A stretch of DNA of 15,665 nt. Source: JBHHYN01 sp046757565. Its GTDB lineage: Bacteria; Pseudomonadota; Gammaproteobacteria; Eutrophobiales; Eutrophobiaceae. The stretch lies in contig JBHHYN010000064.1 of assembly GCA_046757565.1 (NCBI GenBank), positions 1-15,665 of the forward strand. The letters are read 5' to 3'. The translations under genes and the position numbers were made by a program. The notes below the pieces were generated by a model. The model searched no databases. It saw only the letters and a list, made by a program, of their open reading frames with translations, and was not told where the DNA came from. Position 1 is the first letter of the stretch, and the number at the start of each line of letters is the position of its first letter. Below are positions 1 through 6,914 of the stretch, piece after piece.

Positions 1-222
1 GAATGACGGGCTACTGTTTATATATCAACCCACAGATTCTGCTGAAGACCCAATATTACTAATGTGTAAAAGGACAGATGCAGGTGCCGTGAAAACGCAA
101 TCTTTCCCTTTTATTGCCTGCCAGGTGTGAGTGGTGCCCCGGTCATCGGTCTTTTATGTTATATTGAAAGAGATTTCACATAGATTCAGCTTTCCTGCTG
201 AATGCACCATGGGGGACAGAAG
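1..222. other. Upstream region of the dehalogenase-nitrilase operon, no gene seen
   Basis: I see no convincing coding region here. The stretch is AT-rich and should hold the promoter of the operon starting at 223. A TATATT at 160-165 could be a -10 element, but no matching -35 lies at the right distance, so the promoter may need an activator or another sigma factor. A perfect 7-bp inverted repeat lies at 184-203 (listed separately). None of the LacI-type operators found elsewhere in the window is present here. Confidence 0.5.
184..203. repeat. Perfect 7-bp inverted repeat ahead of the dehalogenase start
   Basis: ATTCAGC at 184-190 and GCTGAAT at 197-203 are exact reverse complements separated by TTTCCT. 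The repeat ends 19 bases before the preferred start codon at 223 and just upstream of the ribosome binding site. It could be an operator or a hairpin in the 5' untranslated RNA. No U-tract follows, so it is not a standard terminator. Its function is inferred only from position. Confidence 0.5.
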
Positions 223-897
223 ATGAAAGGTATCGCGTTTGATCTCTATGGAACCTTGTTTGATATACACTCTGTTATAGAAGCCTGTAAATCTATTACC
301 CGGGATCCGGAAGCCTTTTCGAAACTCTGGAGAACAAAACAGCTTGAATATACTTTTCTTCGAAGCCTCATGGAAAAATATGAGGATTTCTGGAAGGTAA
401 CAGAAGATGCCCTGATCTTCGCCATAAACAGCTTCGGTATTCATGCGTCTCAGGATGAACGGGAAAAGCTTATGCAGGCCTATCTCCATCTGAAGCCCTT
501 TGCCGAGGTCGAAGATGCCTTAAAACATCTGATGAACTACGAGCTGTCAGTGCTGTCAAACGGTAATCCCGGGATGCTAAACACCCTGCTGGAGAACAGC
601 GGTTTAAAACATTATTTCAAGCAAATTCTTAGTGCCGATGAGGTCAGAATCTATAAACCCTTCTCCAAAGTATATGCTCTTGCCCCAAGGTATCTGGGGG
701 TTTCCAAGGAAGAGATCCTCTTTGTTTCATCTAACTCTTTCGATGTAATCGGGGCGAAAACCTTTGGTTTTGAAGTGTGTTGGATAAACCGCTCGGGAAC
801 AATACTCGATGAGCTTGATATAAAACCGGATGTAACAGCAAAATCACTTGATGAGATGATAGATACACTGGGAATCATATCAGCTGAGGGAGAATAA
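223..897 (+). CDS. L-2-haloacid dehalogenase (HAD superfamily, type II)
   Basis: Hydrolytic dehalogenase of the haloacid dehalogenase family, which converts (S)-2-haloalkanoates to (R)-2-hydroxyalkanoates in the cytoplasm through an aspartyl-ester intermediate. The 224-residue protein has the usual length. Counting from the ATG at 223, the key residues of the family can be placed: nucleophile D7 in FDLYGTLFD, T11, R37 in LWRTKQLEY, S112 and N113 in LSNGN, K145 and Y151 in the YKPFSKVY stretch, S169 and N171 in VSSNSFD, and D174. The Trp next to the SSN motif in many characterised enzymes is Phe173 here. I chose 223 over the in-frame ATG at 202 because GGGGGA at 211-216 is well spaced from 223, while 202 has no binding site. 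The stop lies two bases before the nitrilase start, so the two are probably co-translated. Base composition is much lower in GC than the rest of the window. Family assignment is strong; the actual haloacid substrate is unknown. Confidence 0.9.
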   Translation: MKGIAFDLYGTLFDIHSVIEACKSITRDPEAFSKLWRTKQLEYTFLRSLMEKYEDFWKVTEDALIFAINSFGIHASQDEREKLMQAYLHLKPFAEVEDALKHLMNYELSVLSNGNPGMLNTLLENSGLKHYFKQILSADEVRIYKPFSKVYALAPRYLGVSKEEILFVSSNSFDVIGAKTFGFEVCWINRSGTILDELDIKPDVTAKSLDEMIDTLGIISAEGE

Positions 898-899
898 AT

Positions 900-2051
900 A
901 TGGCAAGAGAAATACTCGGAGGTCATGAACAGGTGAAGGCTGCCGTGGTGCAGGCATCATCGGTGTTTATGAATAAAAAAGAATGCCTGGAAAAGGCATG
1001 CGATTTGATCCATGAGGCAGGTAAGGAAGGAGCGGAAATTATCCTCTTCCCCGAAACATGGATACCCACCTATCCATACTGGAGCATGGGGTGGGACACC
1101 ATGGCTTCCGACCTGATTGATGTGATGGCTGATCTACAGGATAATTCCCTGGTTGTGGGTAGTGAGGATACTGATATCCTTGGAAAAGCGGCCCAGAATG
1201 CCGGTGCTTACGTCGTGATGGGCTGCAATGAACTGGATGACCGCGTGGGAAGCAGGACGCTTTATAACAGTCTCGTATATATAGGCAAGGATGGCAAGAT
1301 CTTGGGGAGACACCGAAAGCTGATTCCATCATTTATTGAACGGATCTGGTGGGGTCGTGGTGATGCCCGTGACCTCAAGGTTTTTGATACGGACATCGGT
1401 CGTATCGGGGGGCAGATCTGTTGGGAAAACCACATGGTCAACATTACCGCCTGGAATATTGCCCAGGGTGTTGATATTCACCTCGCAGTCTGGCCCGGTT
1501 TATGGAATTGCGGGACCGTTAAGGAAGAGACCTTTATGTACGCAGGTCACGATATCAATAGATGTGATCTGATCCCGGCCACCCGGGAGCGGGCAATCTC
1601 CGGGCAATGCTTCGTGCTCTCTGCCAACAGCATTCTACGCATGCACGAAATTCCGGATGATTTTCCCTTTAAGGAGAAGTTGGCCTATGCAGCAGCTGAA
1701 CAGGGCGACTTCGTTGGATGGGCCTGTGGCGGGAGTCATATCGTCGCCCCGTCATCGGAGTATCTTGTGCCCCCCACGTTCGACCAGGAGACGATCCTCT
1801 ACGCCGACCTCCAGGCCAAGCATATCAAGGTGGTCAAGTCACTCTTTGACGCCATGGGGCATTATACGCGTTGGGACCTGGTCAGCTTGACAAAGCAGCC
1901 AAAGCCCTATGAGCCGCTCGTACAGGAGGCGCCCGTGACGATGCCCGACCCGCATCTACAGGAACGTCTGGTTGAGGCAGTCGCCAGGGAGTTTAAACTG
2001 GATGCCGAGAGGGTCAGTGAAATCGCCCGTCAGATTACTGTACCTTCGTGA
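900..2051 (+). CDS. Nitrilase (carbon-nitrogen hydrolase superfamily)
   Basis: A 383-residue cytoplasmic nitrilase, predicted to hydrolyse a nitrile to its carboxylic acid and ammonia. The catalytic triad is visible: E52 in FPETWIP, K140 in HRKLIPS and C174 in GGQICWENHM. The additional conserved Glu is E147 in FIERIWWGRGD. The CWEN form and the length (long C-terminal tail after about residue 300) fit true nitrilases rather than amidases or the shorter Nit/omega-amidase group. Nitrilases usually assemble into spirals or large oligomers through this tail. The ribosome binding site, GGGAGAA at 888-894, lies inside the end of the dehalogenase gene. Only two bases separate the genes, so they form an operon. 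GC content rises along the gene: hand counts give 42% at 961-1020 and 62% at 1741-1800. Substrate class (aliphatic, arylacetonitrile, beta-cyano) cannot be decided by eye. Confidence 0.92.
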   Translation: MAREILGGHEQVKAAVVQASSVFMNKKECLEKACDLIHEAGKEGAEIILFPETWIPTYPYWSMGWDTMASDLIDVMADLQDNSLVVGSEDTDILGKAAQNAGAYVVMGCNELDDRVGSRTLYNSLVYIGKDGKILGRHRKLIPSFIERIWWGRGDARDLKVFDTDIGRIGGQICWENHMVNITAWNIAQGVDIHLAVWPGLWNCGTVKEETFMYAGHDINRCDLIPATRERAISGQCFVLSANSILRMHEIPDDFPFKEKLAYAAAEQGDFVGWACGGSHIVAPSSEYLVPPTFDQETILYADLQAKHIKVVKSLFDAMGHYTRWDLVSLTKQPKPYEPLVQEAPVTMPDPHLQERLVEAVAREFKLDAERVSEIARQITVPS

Positions 2052-2494
2052 GATCATTGGGCAGGGGCAACAAACTTCCGTGGAGATCATGAAGTATCTT
2101 TGTCATGCTCTACGGTAACAGGATGCGCCTTCTTCAGATCAGGAGAGGGGTAGAAAACATTGGCGTGGAATATTATTCGCCGATATCAGCATAACATTGC
2201 CCTGTTTTTTTTAAGAGCTGTTCTGAAAACCTCAACCCTTCCGGAATCCTCATACTCCAGGTCCAGTACAGACATCCGGGAATAAACACCTCAGAAAGGA
2301 CACCCGGATTCACACTATTCTTGCCTGCAGTCCCGATCAATAAACCGGCTTTTTATTCCTGATGTCATGCAATCGTTTGCGTTATATTTTGCCGGTCGGT
2401 ATTCTACGCGGCGCAAACAGAGTGATTACCGCGGGACAGGGTAGACACAAGAATCCATAGAACTTGCACGAATATCGACGGGGGATTTTTTGGC
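2052..2494. other. Intergenic region with promoter and operator of the uptake operon
   Basis: These 443 bases hold no convincing gene. A broken inverted repeat lies at 2162-2181 (arms GGC/GCC and GAATA/TATTC), and a run of eight T follows at about 2205-2212. The two are too far apart to form a clean intrinsic terminator, so termination after the nitrilase gene is unresolved. The 3' third carries a LacI-type operator at 2367-2382. Candidate promoter elements around it are TTGCGT at 2378-2383 with TATTCT at 2400-2405 (16-bp spacer), or a -10 TATATT at 2383-2388; neither is strong. CGGGGGA at 2479-2485 is the ribosome binding site of the next gene. Confidence 0.5.
2367..2382. promoter_or_regulatory. 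LacI-family operator, copy A (uptake operon)
   Basis: ATGCAATCGTTTGCGT, a near-palindrome around a central CG at 2374-2375. Its half-sites, ATGCAATC and ACGCAAAC, are the same as or one base from those of copies B, C and D. It precedes the MFS-TRAP operon by about 110 bases. The CG-centred AANCGNTT core is typical of operators bound by LacI/GalR-family repressors, in which a leucine of the hinge helix inserts at the CG step. Binding by the repressor encoded at 11513-12565 is inferred. Confidence 0.8.
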
Positions 2495-3778
2495 ATGACA
2501 ACAACATCAGAAGCGTTTGCAGCCAGGCCGCCCTTATCCACTCACGGCCTGATCGTGATCCTGGGGGCAACAGCCATCGCACTGCTGGCGACACCGCTTG
2601 CCTCCCCGGCGATGCCGGAGATCGCGAGGGTGTTTGCCGAAAAGGCGCAAACCGAACCGTTTGCGCAAGCGATCCTGCGTGCTATCAGTATCCTGCCCGG
2701 TGACCCGGGCGTCTTTTTCCTGGTCAAATTCATATTGCTCTCGATCCCTGCACTCTTCATTATCCTCAGTGCCCCCCTGGTTGGATGGTTGAGCGACAAC
2801 CTGGGAAGAAAGCGTTTGCTCAACGGATCGTTGTTGATCTTTGGGTTAAGCGGGGTCTCAGGCTATTTTGCGGACAGCTTCTTCTTCATGTTTGTGGGCC
2901 GGGCAATGCTTGGATTGACCATCGCCGGTATCAAGACGGCGACAGTGGCAATGGTCGGCGATTTTTATGAGGGGGCAGAGCGCAACAGGATTATCGGCTG
3001 GCAAGGTTCCGCCATGAAAATGGGCGGAGTTATTTTCATGCTGATGGGTGGTTTCCTGGCCAATTTTAACTGGCAGGCGCCATTCCTCGGCTATTTAATC
3101 GCATACCTGGTATTACCCAGCGGTCTGATCGCACTCAGCGAAAGCCTGCCCAAACAATCTGCCGGGACGTTAGTGAAGGCGCTGCAAGATAAACTGCCCG
3201 GCGTCCCTTTTTGGCCTTCGACGTTTGTATTTTTCTCCGCTTTTCTCGCCTCGGGCCTGTTTTTTATTACGCCTGTGCAACTGCCGTTTTTCCTGAAGAA
3301 CTCTTTTCAGGCGACCCCATTCCAGATGGGTGCGGCGATTGCATTGGGCAATACTGTGGGCGCACTGATTTCCCTGATTTATTATCGCTTTAAGGCGCGT
3401 ATGAATTTTGTCGCCATCTATGCCTTTATATTTGTTTCCATGGCGGGCGGCTATTACGTTCTGACCCTGTCGCCCAACTATTATGTATCGTTGCTCGGTA
3501 TGATCGTGGCGGGTCTCGGCTTTGGACTTTATGTACCAAACCACAGCTCCTGGATTCTTTCCATTGTGGCGCCGGAGCGGCGCGGCTTTGGGGTCGGAAT
3601 CGTGACGACCGCCATGTTCCTGGGACAGTTTTCGGCGCCGATTCTGGTGCAGCCTTTAATCGACCGGAGTAATCCCGTTGCCGTATGGCAATCCGTAAGC
3701 ATGATCCTGCTGATGCTGGGGATAGTCTATGCAACACTGTCAAGGTTCACAGGCAAACCGACTGTAGTGAAAGGCTAA
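2495..3778 (+). CDS. MFS transporter
   Basis: A 427-residue inner-membrane protein of the major facilitator superfamily, with about 12 hydrophobic segments. The clearest signature is motif A in the loop after the second membrane segment, GWLSDNLGRKR at residues 97-107. After it come a glycine-rich segment around residues 135-160 (GRAMLGLTIAG) and a central cytoplasmic loop near residues 210-235 before the second half. Residues 40-72 form an unusually long hydrophilic loop after the first membrane segment. The start at 2495 follows CGGGGGA at 2479-2485 at slightly long spacing. It is the first gene after operator copy A, and its stop lies 12 bases before dctP, so it belongs to the TRAP operon. 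Having two unrelated carriers in one operon suggests either uptake of two related compounds or import by TRAP and export of a product or toxic intermediate by MFS. Superfamily is certain; direction and substrate are unknown. Confidence 0.88.
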   Translation: MTTTSEAFAARPPLSTHGLIVILGATAIALLATPLASPAMPEIARVFAEKAQTEPFAQAILRAISILPGDPGVFFLVKFILLSIPALFIILSAPLVGWLSDNLGRKRLLNGSLLIFGLSGVSGYFADSFFFMFVGRAMLGLTIAGIKTATVAMVGDFYEGAERNRIIGWQGSAMKMGGVIFMLMGGFLANFNWQAPFLGYLIAYLVLPSGLIALSESLPKQSAGTLVKALQDKLPGVPFWPSTFVFFSAFLASGLFFITPVQLPFFLKNSFQATPFQMGAAIALGNTVGALISLIYYRFKARMNFVAIYAFIFVSMAGGYYVLTLSPNYYVSLLGMIVAGLGFGLYVPNHSSWILSIVAPERRGFGVGIVTTAMFLGQFSAPILVQPLIDRSNPVAVWQSVSMILLMLGIVYATLSRFTGKPTVVKG

Positions 3779-3790
3779 AGCAACGCACCA

Positions 3791-4822
3791 ATGCTGAATT
3801 ACAGGGTGTTTTATCTGCTTGTGGGCATGGGATCCTGCCCTTGGCGTATGGCGCCACTGCTGCTGGCCGCCGTCCTCGGTGCTTGCGGTGGCCCGTCAAC
3901 GGACCGGGTGATCGTCATCAAGTTTCCCCATGTTACCGCGCCCGCTTCGCCTAAGGGCCAGGGGGCACAGCGCTTCAAACAACTGGCGGAAGCACGTTTG
4001 CCGGGCCGCGTCCGGGTAGAAGTCTACCCCTCCAGTCAACTCATGAACGACGACGACTCCCTGGAGGCCCTGGCCTTCGGAGAGATCCAGATGATCGCGA
4101 CCTCCCTGTCGAAGTTCGACCGGCTCACCAAACGTTTTCAGCTCTTCGATCTGCCGTTCCTGTTTCAGGATCTGACCGCAGTGGAACACTTTCAAACGAC
4201 GGCCGAAGGCCGTTCCCTGTTAACGGTCATGGTGGATAAGGGTATTCTGGGGCTGGCTTTCTGGCACAACGGCATGAAGCAGTTTGGCGCCCCCAGGCCC
4301 CTGAGGCGTCCAGCGGACGCCGCCGGATTGAAATTCCGGATTATGGAGTCCGATGTATTGCAGGCGCAGATCCGGCAGATCGGAGGCAGTCCGCAGAAAA
4401 TGGCTTTTGGTGAAGTTTACCAGGCCCTGCAGACCGGCGCCGTAGATGCCCAGGAAAACACCTGGTCCAATATCTACTCGCAGAAGTTCTATGAGGTGCA
4501 GCCTTATCTGATGGAGACCAACCACGGTTATCTCGGTTATCTGCTGGCCACCAACCCCGGCTTCTGGAACGCTTTACCCGCCGATGTCCGCTCTGTATTG
4601 GAAGAGGTGGTCACCGAGGTGACGGTTTGGGTCAACCGCCAGGCATCCGCTATCAATCATCAGGCCCGTAGCATGATTGAAAAATCGGGCAGATCGCAAA
4701 TCATTACACTGTCCGATGCGGAGTTACAGTCCTGGCGCGCCGCCATGCTGCCGGTGTGGGACAAGTTCCGGGACCAGATCGGCCCGGAAATCATCCGCAT
4801 TGCGCAGGTAGCGGGGCAGTAG
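3791..4822 (+). CDS. dctP: TRAP transporter solute-binding protein, DctP family, probable lipoprotein
   Basis: Extracytoplasmic binding protein that captures the substrate and hands it to the DctQM membrane complex. Length is 343 residues. R183 in AGLKFRIMES is the conserved carboxylate-binding arginine of the family, and N223 in DAQENTWSN lies exactly 40 residues later, the spacing seen between R147 and N187 of sialic acid SiaP. This points to a carboxylate substrate. The N-terminus has a hydrophobic segment ending in LGAC at C32 followed by GG, which matches a lipobox, so the protein is probably lipid-anchored rather than freely periplasmic. The start is uncertain: 3791 has only a weak binding site, and in-frame ATGs at 3827 and 3848 would shorten the basic region without losing the lipobox. 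It lies between the MFS gene (12 bases) and dctQ (28 bases). Role is very likely; ligand unknown. Confidence 0.9.
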   Translation: MLNYRVFYLLVGMGSCPWRMAPLLLAAVLGACGGPSTDRVIVIKFPHVTAPASPKGQGAQRFKQLAEARLPGRVRVEVYPSSQLMNDDDSLEALAFGEIQMIATSLSKFDRLTKRFQLFDLPFLFQDLTAVEHFQTTAEGRSLLTVMVDKGILGLAFWHNGMKQFGAPRPLRRPADAAGLKFRIMESDVLQAQIRQIGGSPQKMAFGEVYQALQTGAVDAQENTWSNIYSQKFYEVQPYLMETNHGYLGYLLATNPGFWNALPADVRSVLEEVVTEVTVWVNRQASAINHQARSMIEKSGRSQIITLSDAELQSWRAAMLPVWDKFRDQIGPEIIRIAQVAGQ

Positions 4823-4850
4823 CAGATACGTTCTGGATGATTCACCCCTG

Positions 4851-5393
4851 ATGCAAAGGTTTTTCGATTCGCTTGAAGAGGGCCTGATGGCCCTGTTACT
4901 TGCGTTTATGACCTGTCTGACCTTCGTGCAGGTGGTGTTACGCTATCTGTTCGACAGCAGTCTGATATGGTCACTGGAAACGACGACCTACTGCTTCGCC
5001 TGGCTGGTGCTCATCGGTATGTCCTACGGTGTCCGTACCCACAGCCATATCGCCGTGGACCTGGTGGTATACCGTTTGCCGTCTCCACAACGCCGCATCG
5101 CTGTGCTTCTTGCAGTGGCACTGTGTCTGGTCTATGCGTTGCTGATGGGTTATGGCAGTTACCTGTTTGTCGAGCGCCTGCTGGCCCTGGGGAACGCGGC
5201 CCGCGATATCCCCCTGAAGAAATGGTTGCTGACCGCTTTAATGCCGCTTGCTTTTACCCTGCTGGCATTTCGATTCGCCCAGCTTGGTTTGCGAATGTTA
5301 CGGGGCCATGATATCGATCGGGGCTTCGCTAAACGGAATGTCACGGCGGCCGTCATGGAGGATCCCGGCAGGCACGGAGAGAGAAACCGGTGA
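4851..5393 (+). CDS. dctQ: TRAP transporter small permease subunit, DctQ family
   Basis: Small inner-membrane subunit of the TRAP transporter, 180 residues, which pairs with DctM and helps dock the binding protein. Four hydrophobic segments are visible at about residues 11-33, 44-62, 82-107 and 124-146. The family features FVQVVLRYLF after the first segment and an RTHSHIAVDL stretch after the second are present; the latter matches the usual GVRxxxHIxVD signature of DctQ proteins. The tail is hydrophilic and charged. No strong ribosome binding site precedes the ATG at 4851, so its translation may depend on coupling with dctP. Its TGA at 5391-5393 overlaps the GTG start of dctM in a four-base GTGA, a typical arrangement for subunits made in equal amounts. 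Confidence 0.9.
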   Translation: MQRFFDSLEEGLMALLLAFMTCLTFVQVVLRYLFDSSLIWSLETTTYCFAWLVLIGMSYGVRTHSHIAVDLVVYRLPSPQRRIAVLLAVALCLVYALLMGYGSYLFVERLLALGNAARDIPLKKWLLTALMPLAFTLLAFRFAQLGLRMLRGHDIDRGFAKRNVTAAVMEDPGRHGERNR

Positions 5394-6667
5394 GCGCCCT
5401 GTTTCTCCTTGTCCTGTTTTTCACCTGCCTCCTGGCCGGTGTCCCCATCGCTATCTGTCTGGGACTGTCCAGTGTCACTACCTTGCTGTTGTTCGGTGAT
5501 CAGACCCTGTTGGCCCTGACGCAACGCTTCTTTCATGCTATGCAGGTCTACCCTCTACTGGCGATACCGTTTTTTATCCTGGCCGGCACGTTCATGACCA
5601 GTGGTGGCGTCGCCCGGCGTATGATCGCCTTCGCAAATGCCCTGGTCGGTCACTACCGCGGCGGTCTGGCCATGGCCTCGGTCCTGGCCTGTATGTTTTT
5701 CGCGGCAGTATCCGGCTCTTCGCCGGCCACGGTAATCGCTGTCGGCTCCATCGTTATCACCGGCATGGTGGATTCTGGCTACAGCAGAAAGTTTGCGTCA
5801 GGTGTGATCTGCAATGCGGGCACGCTCGGCATTCTTATCCCGCCATCTATTGTACTGGTGATCTACGGTGCGGTGACCGAGTCATCGGTCGGAAAGCTTT
5901 TTATGGCGGGCCTCATCCCCGGTATCCTGCTGACGTTGATCATGATGATCGCCATTCACGTTATTGCGCGCCGCCAGGACCTGCCACGGCAACCACGGGC
6001 CGGCTGGAAGACGGTTCTGCAGACGGGCCGGGACGCGGTGTGGGGGTTGCTGTTGATCGTGATCATTATGGGTGGCATCTATACCGGTGTGTTTACCCCT
6101 ACCGAGGCCGCGGCGGTAGCGGCGGTGTATGCATTCGTCATTGCGGTATTTGTCTATAAAGACATCAGCCTTTCGCAGGTGCCCAGGGTGTTGACGGAAA
6201 GCGCCAAAGTCACGGCGATGCTGATGTTCATAATTGCCAATGCCTATATGTTCGCCTTTGTCCTGACCACGGAGCAGATCCCCCGGTTTCTATCCGAAAC
6301 CATTGTGGCGCTGGGTCTGCAGGCCTGGGCGTTTTTATTGATCGTCAACGTGTTGTTGTTAGTAGCCGGGAATTTTATGGAGCCCTCATCGATCATCCTC
6401 ATCCTGGCGCCGATCCTCTTTCCCATTGCGGTTGAACTGGGTATCGATCCCATCCATCTGGGGATTATCATGGTCATCAACATGGAGATCGGCATGGTGA
6501 CGCCACCGGTCGGTCTCAACCTGTTTGTGACCGCCAGCGTGGCGGACATGCCCTTGCAGGAAGTGATCGGAGCAGCGTTGCCGTGGTTGCTGCTATTACT
6601 GGGCCTGCTGTTTCTGATCACCTATGTACCGGTGCTGTCACTGGCCTTGCCGGCACTGCTCCACTGA
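5390..6667 (+). CDS. dctM: TRAP transporter large permease subunit, DctM family
   Basis: Large inner-membrane subunit, 425 residues, that carries the ion-coupled transport path. The sequence is hydrophobic throughout, with the family's expected multiple membrane segments and two inverted halves. Recognisable blocks are PLLAIPFFILAGTFMTSGG near residues 45-65, SGSSPATVIAVGSIV near 106-122, GTLGILIPPSIVLVIYG near 142-160, FTPTEAAAVAAVYAF near 229-245, and a C-terminal INMEIGMVTPPVGLNLFV near 362-380. These are the conserved DctM helix-hairpin motifs. It starts with GTG at 5390-5392, overlapping the dctQ stop, and the overlap sets the start. It closes the uptake operon. Assignment is firm; substrate has to come from DctP. 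Confidence 0.93.
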   Translation: MSALFLLVLFFTCLLAGVPIAICLGLSSVTTLLLFGDQTLLALTQRFFHAMQVYPLLAIPFFILAGTFMTSGGVARRMIAFANALVGHYRGGLAMASVLACMFFAAVSGSSPATVIAVGSIVITGMVDSGYSRKFASGVICNAGTLGILIPPSIVLVIYGAVTESSVGKLFMAGLIPGILLTLIMMIAIHVIARRQDLPRQPRAGWKTVLQTGRDAVWGLLLIVIIMGGIYTGVFTPTEAAAVAAVYAFVIAVFVYKDISLSQVPRVLTESAKVTAMLMFIIANAYMFAFVLTTEQIPRFLSETIVALGLQAWAFLLIVNVLLLVAGNFMEPSSIILILAPILFPIAVELGIDPIHLGIIMVINMEIGMVTPPVGLNLFVTASVADMPLQEVIGAALPWLLLLLGLLFLITYVPVLSLALPALLH

Positions 6668-6674
6668 AGCAGTG
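6654..6674 (+). terminator. Possible hairpin at the end of dctM
   Basis: CACTGCT at 6654-6660 and AGCAGTG at 6668-6674 are exact reverse complements with a 7-base loop that contains the dctM stop codon. No run of T follows, so it is not a canonical intrinsic terminator. It could instead protect the 3' end of the uptake mRNA or be chance. Confidence 0.3.
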
Positions 6675-6721
6675 ATCGGCCTGCTGCCATCCACCATTAC
6701 TATTCCAGTTCTGTTCAAAGT

Positions 6722-6745
6722 ATAATTTGGGAAGTCATAAATTAT
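6722..6745. repeat. Perfect 7-bp inverted repeat in the M24 promoter region
   Basis: ATAATTT at 6722-6728 and AAATTAT at 6739-6745 are exact reverse complements with a 10-base spacer, giving half-site centres about 17 bases apart. It lies about 45 bases upstream of the likely -35 at 6789. Such a position fits an activator site, but AT-rich inverted repeats also arise by chance. The first arm includes a TATAAT at 6721-6726 that could be the -10 of a second promoter with a poor -35 (TTACTA at 6697-6702). Confidence 0.35.
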
Positions 6746-6788
6746 CCGGAATTTCCTTGGTCCTGACACTTTCCCGGTCCCGGACCTG

Positions 6789-6817
6789 TTGTGAAGGGAA
6801 GAGAAATACTCTATTAT
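6789..6817 (+). promoter_or_regulatory. Sigma70-like promoter of the M24/dehydrogenase operon
   Basis: TTGTGA at 6789-6794 and TATTAT at 6812-6817 are separated by exactly 17 bases and match the sigma70 consensus well. The predicted start of transcription, about 6824, falls at the edge of operator copy B at 6825-6840. That is the classic layout for repression by blocking initiation. Seen in sequence; not tested. Confidence 0.65.
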
Positions 6818-6824
6818 TGGATTT

Positions 6825-6840
6825 ATGCAAACGATTGCAT
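6825..6840. promoter_or_regulatory. LacI-family operator, copy B (M24/dehydrogenase operon)
   Basis: ATGCAAACGATTGCAT, palindromic at 7 of 8 positions around a central CG at 6832-6833. It begins 8 bases after the -10 hexamer of the promoter at 6789-6817, so it covers the start of transcription. It shares a 15-base core with copy D at 14576-14591, differing only in the first base. Confidence 0.88.
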
Positions 6841-6914
6841 TCGATTCGCGGTTATAACGATATAAAAGCTATGCCGGCAGCCCGTCAGACTGCCACGCAC
6901 GCAGGAGAACAGAG

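Noticed and set aside
2162..2212. Intrinsic terminator after the nitrilase gene
   Set aside because: The imperfect hairpin at 2162-2181 is more than 20 bases from the T-run at about 2205-2212, too far to work as one terminator.
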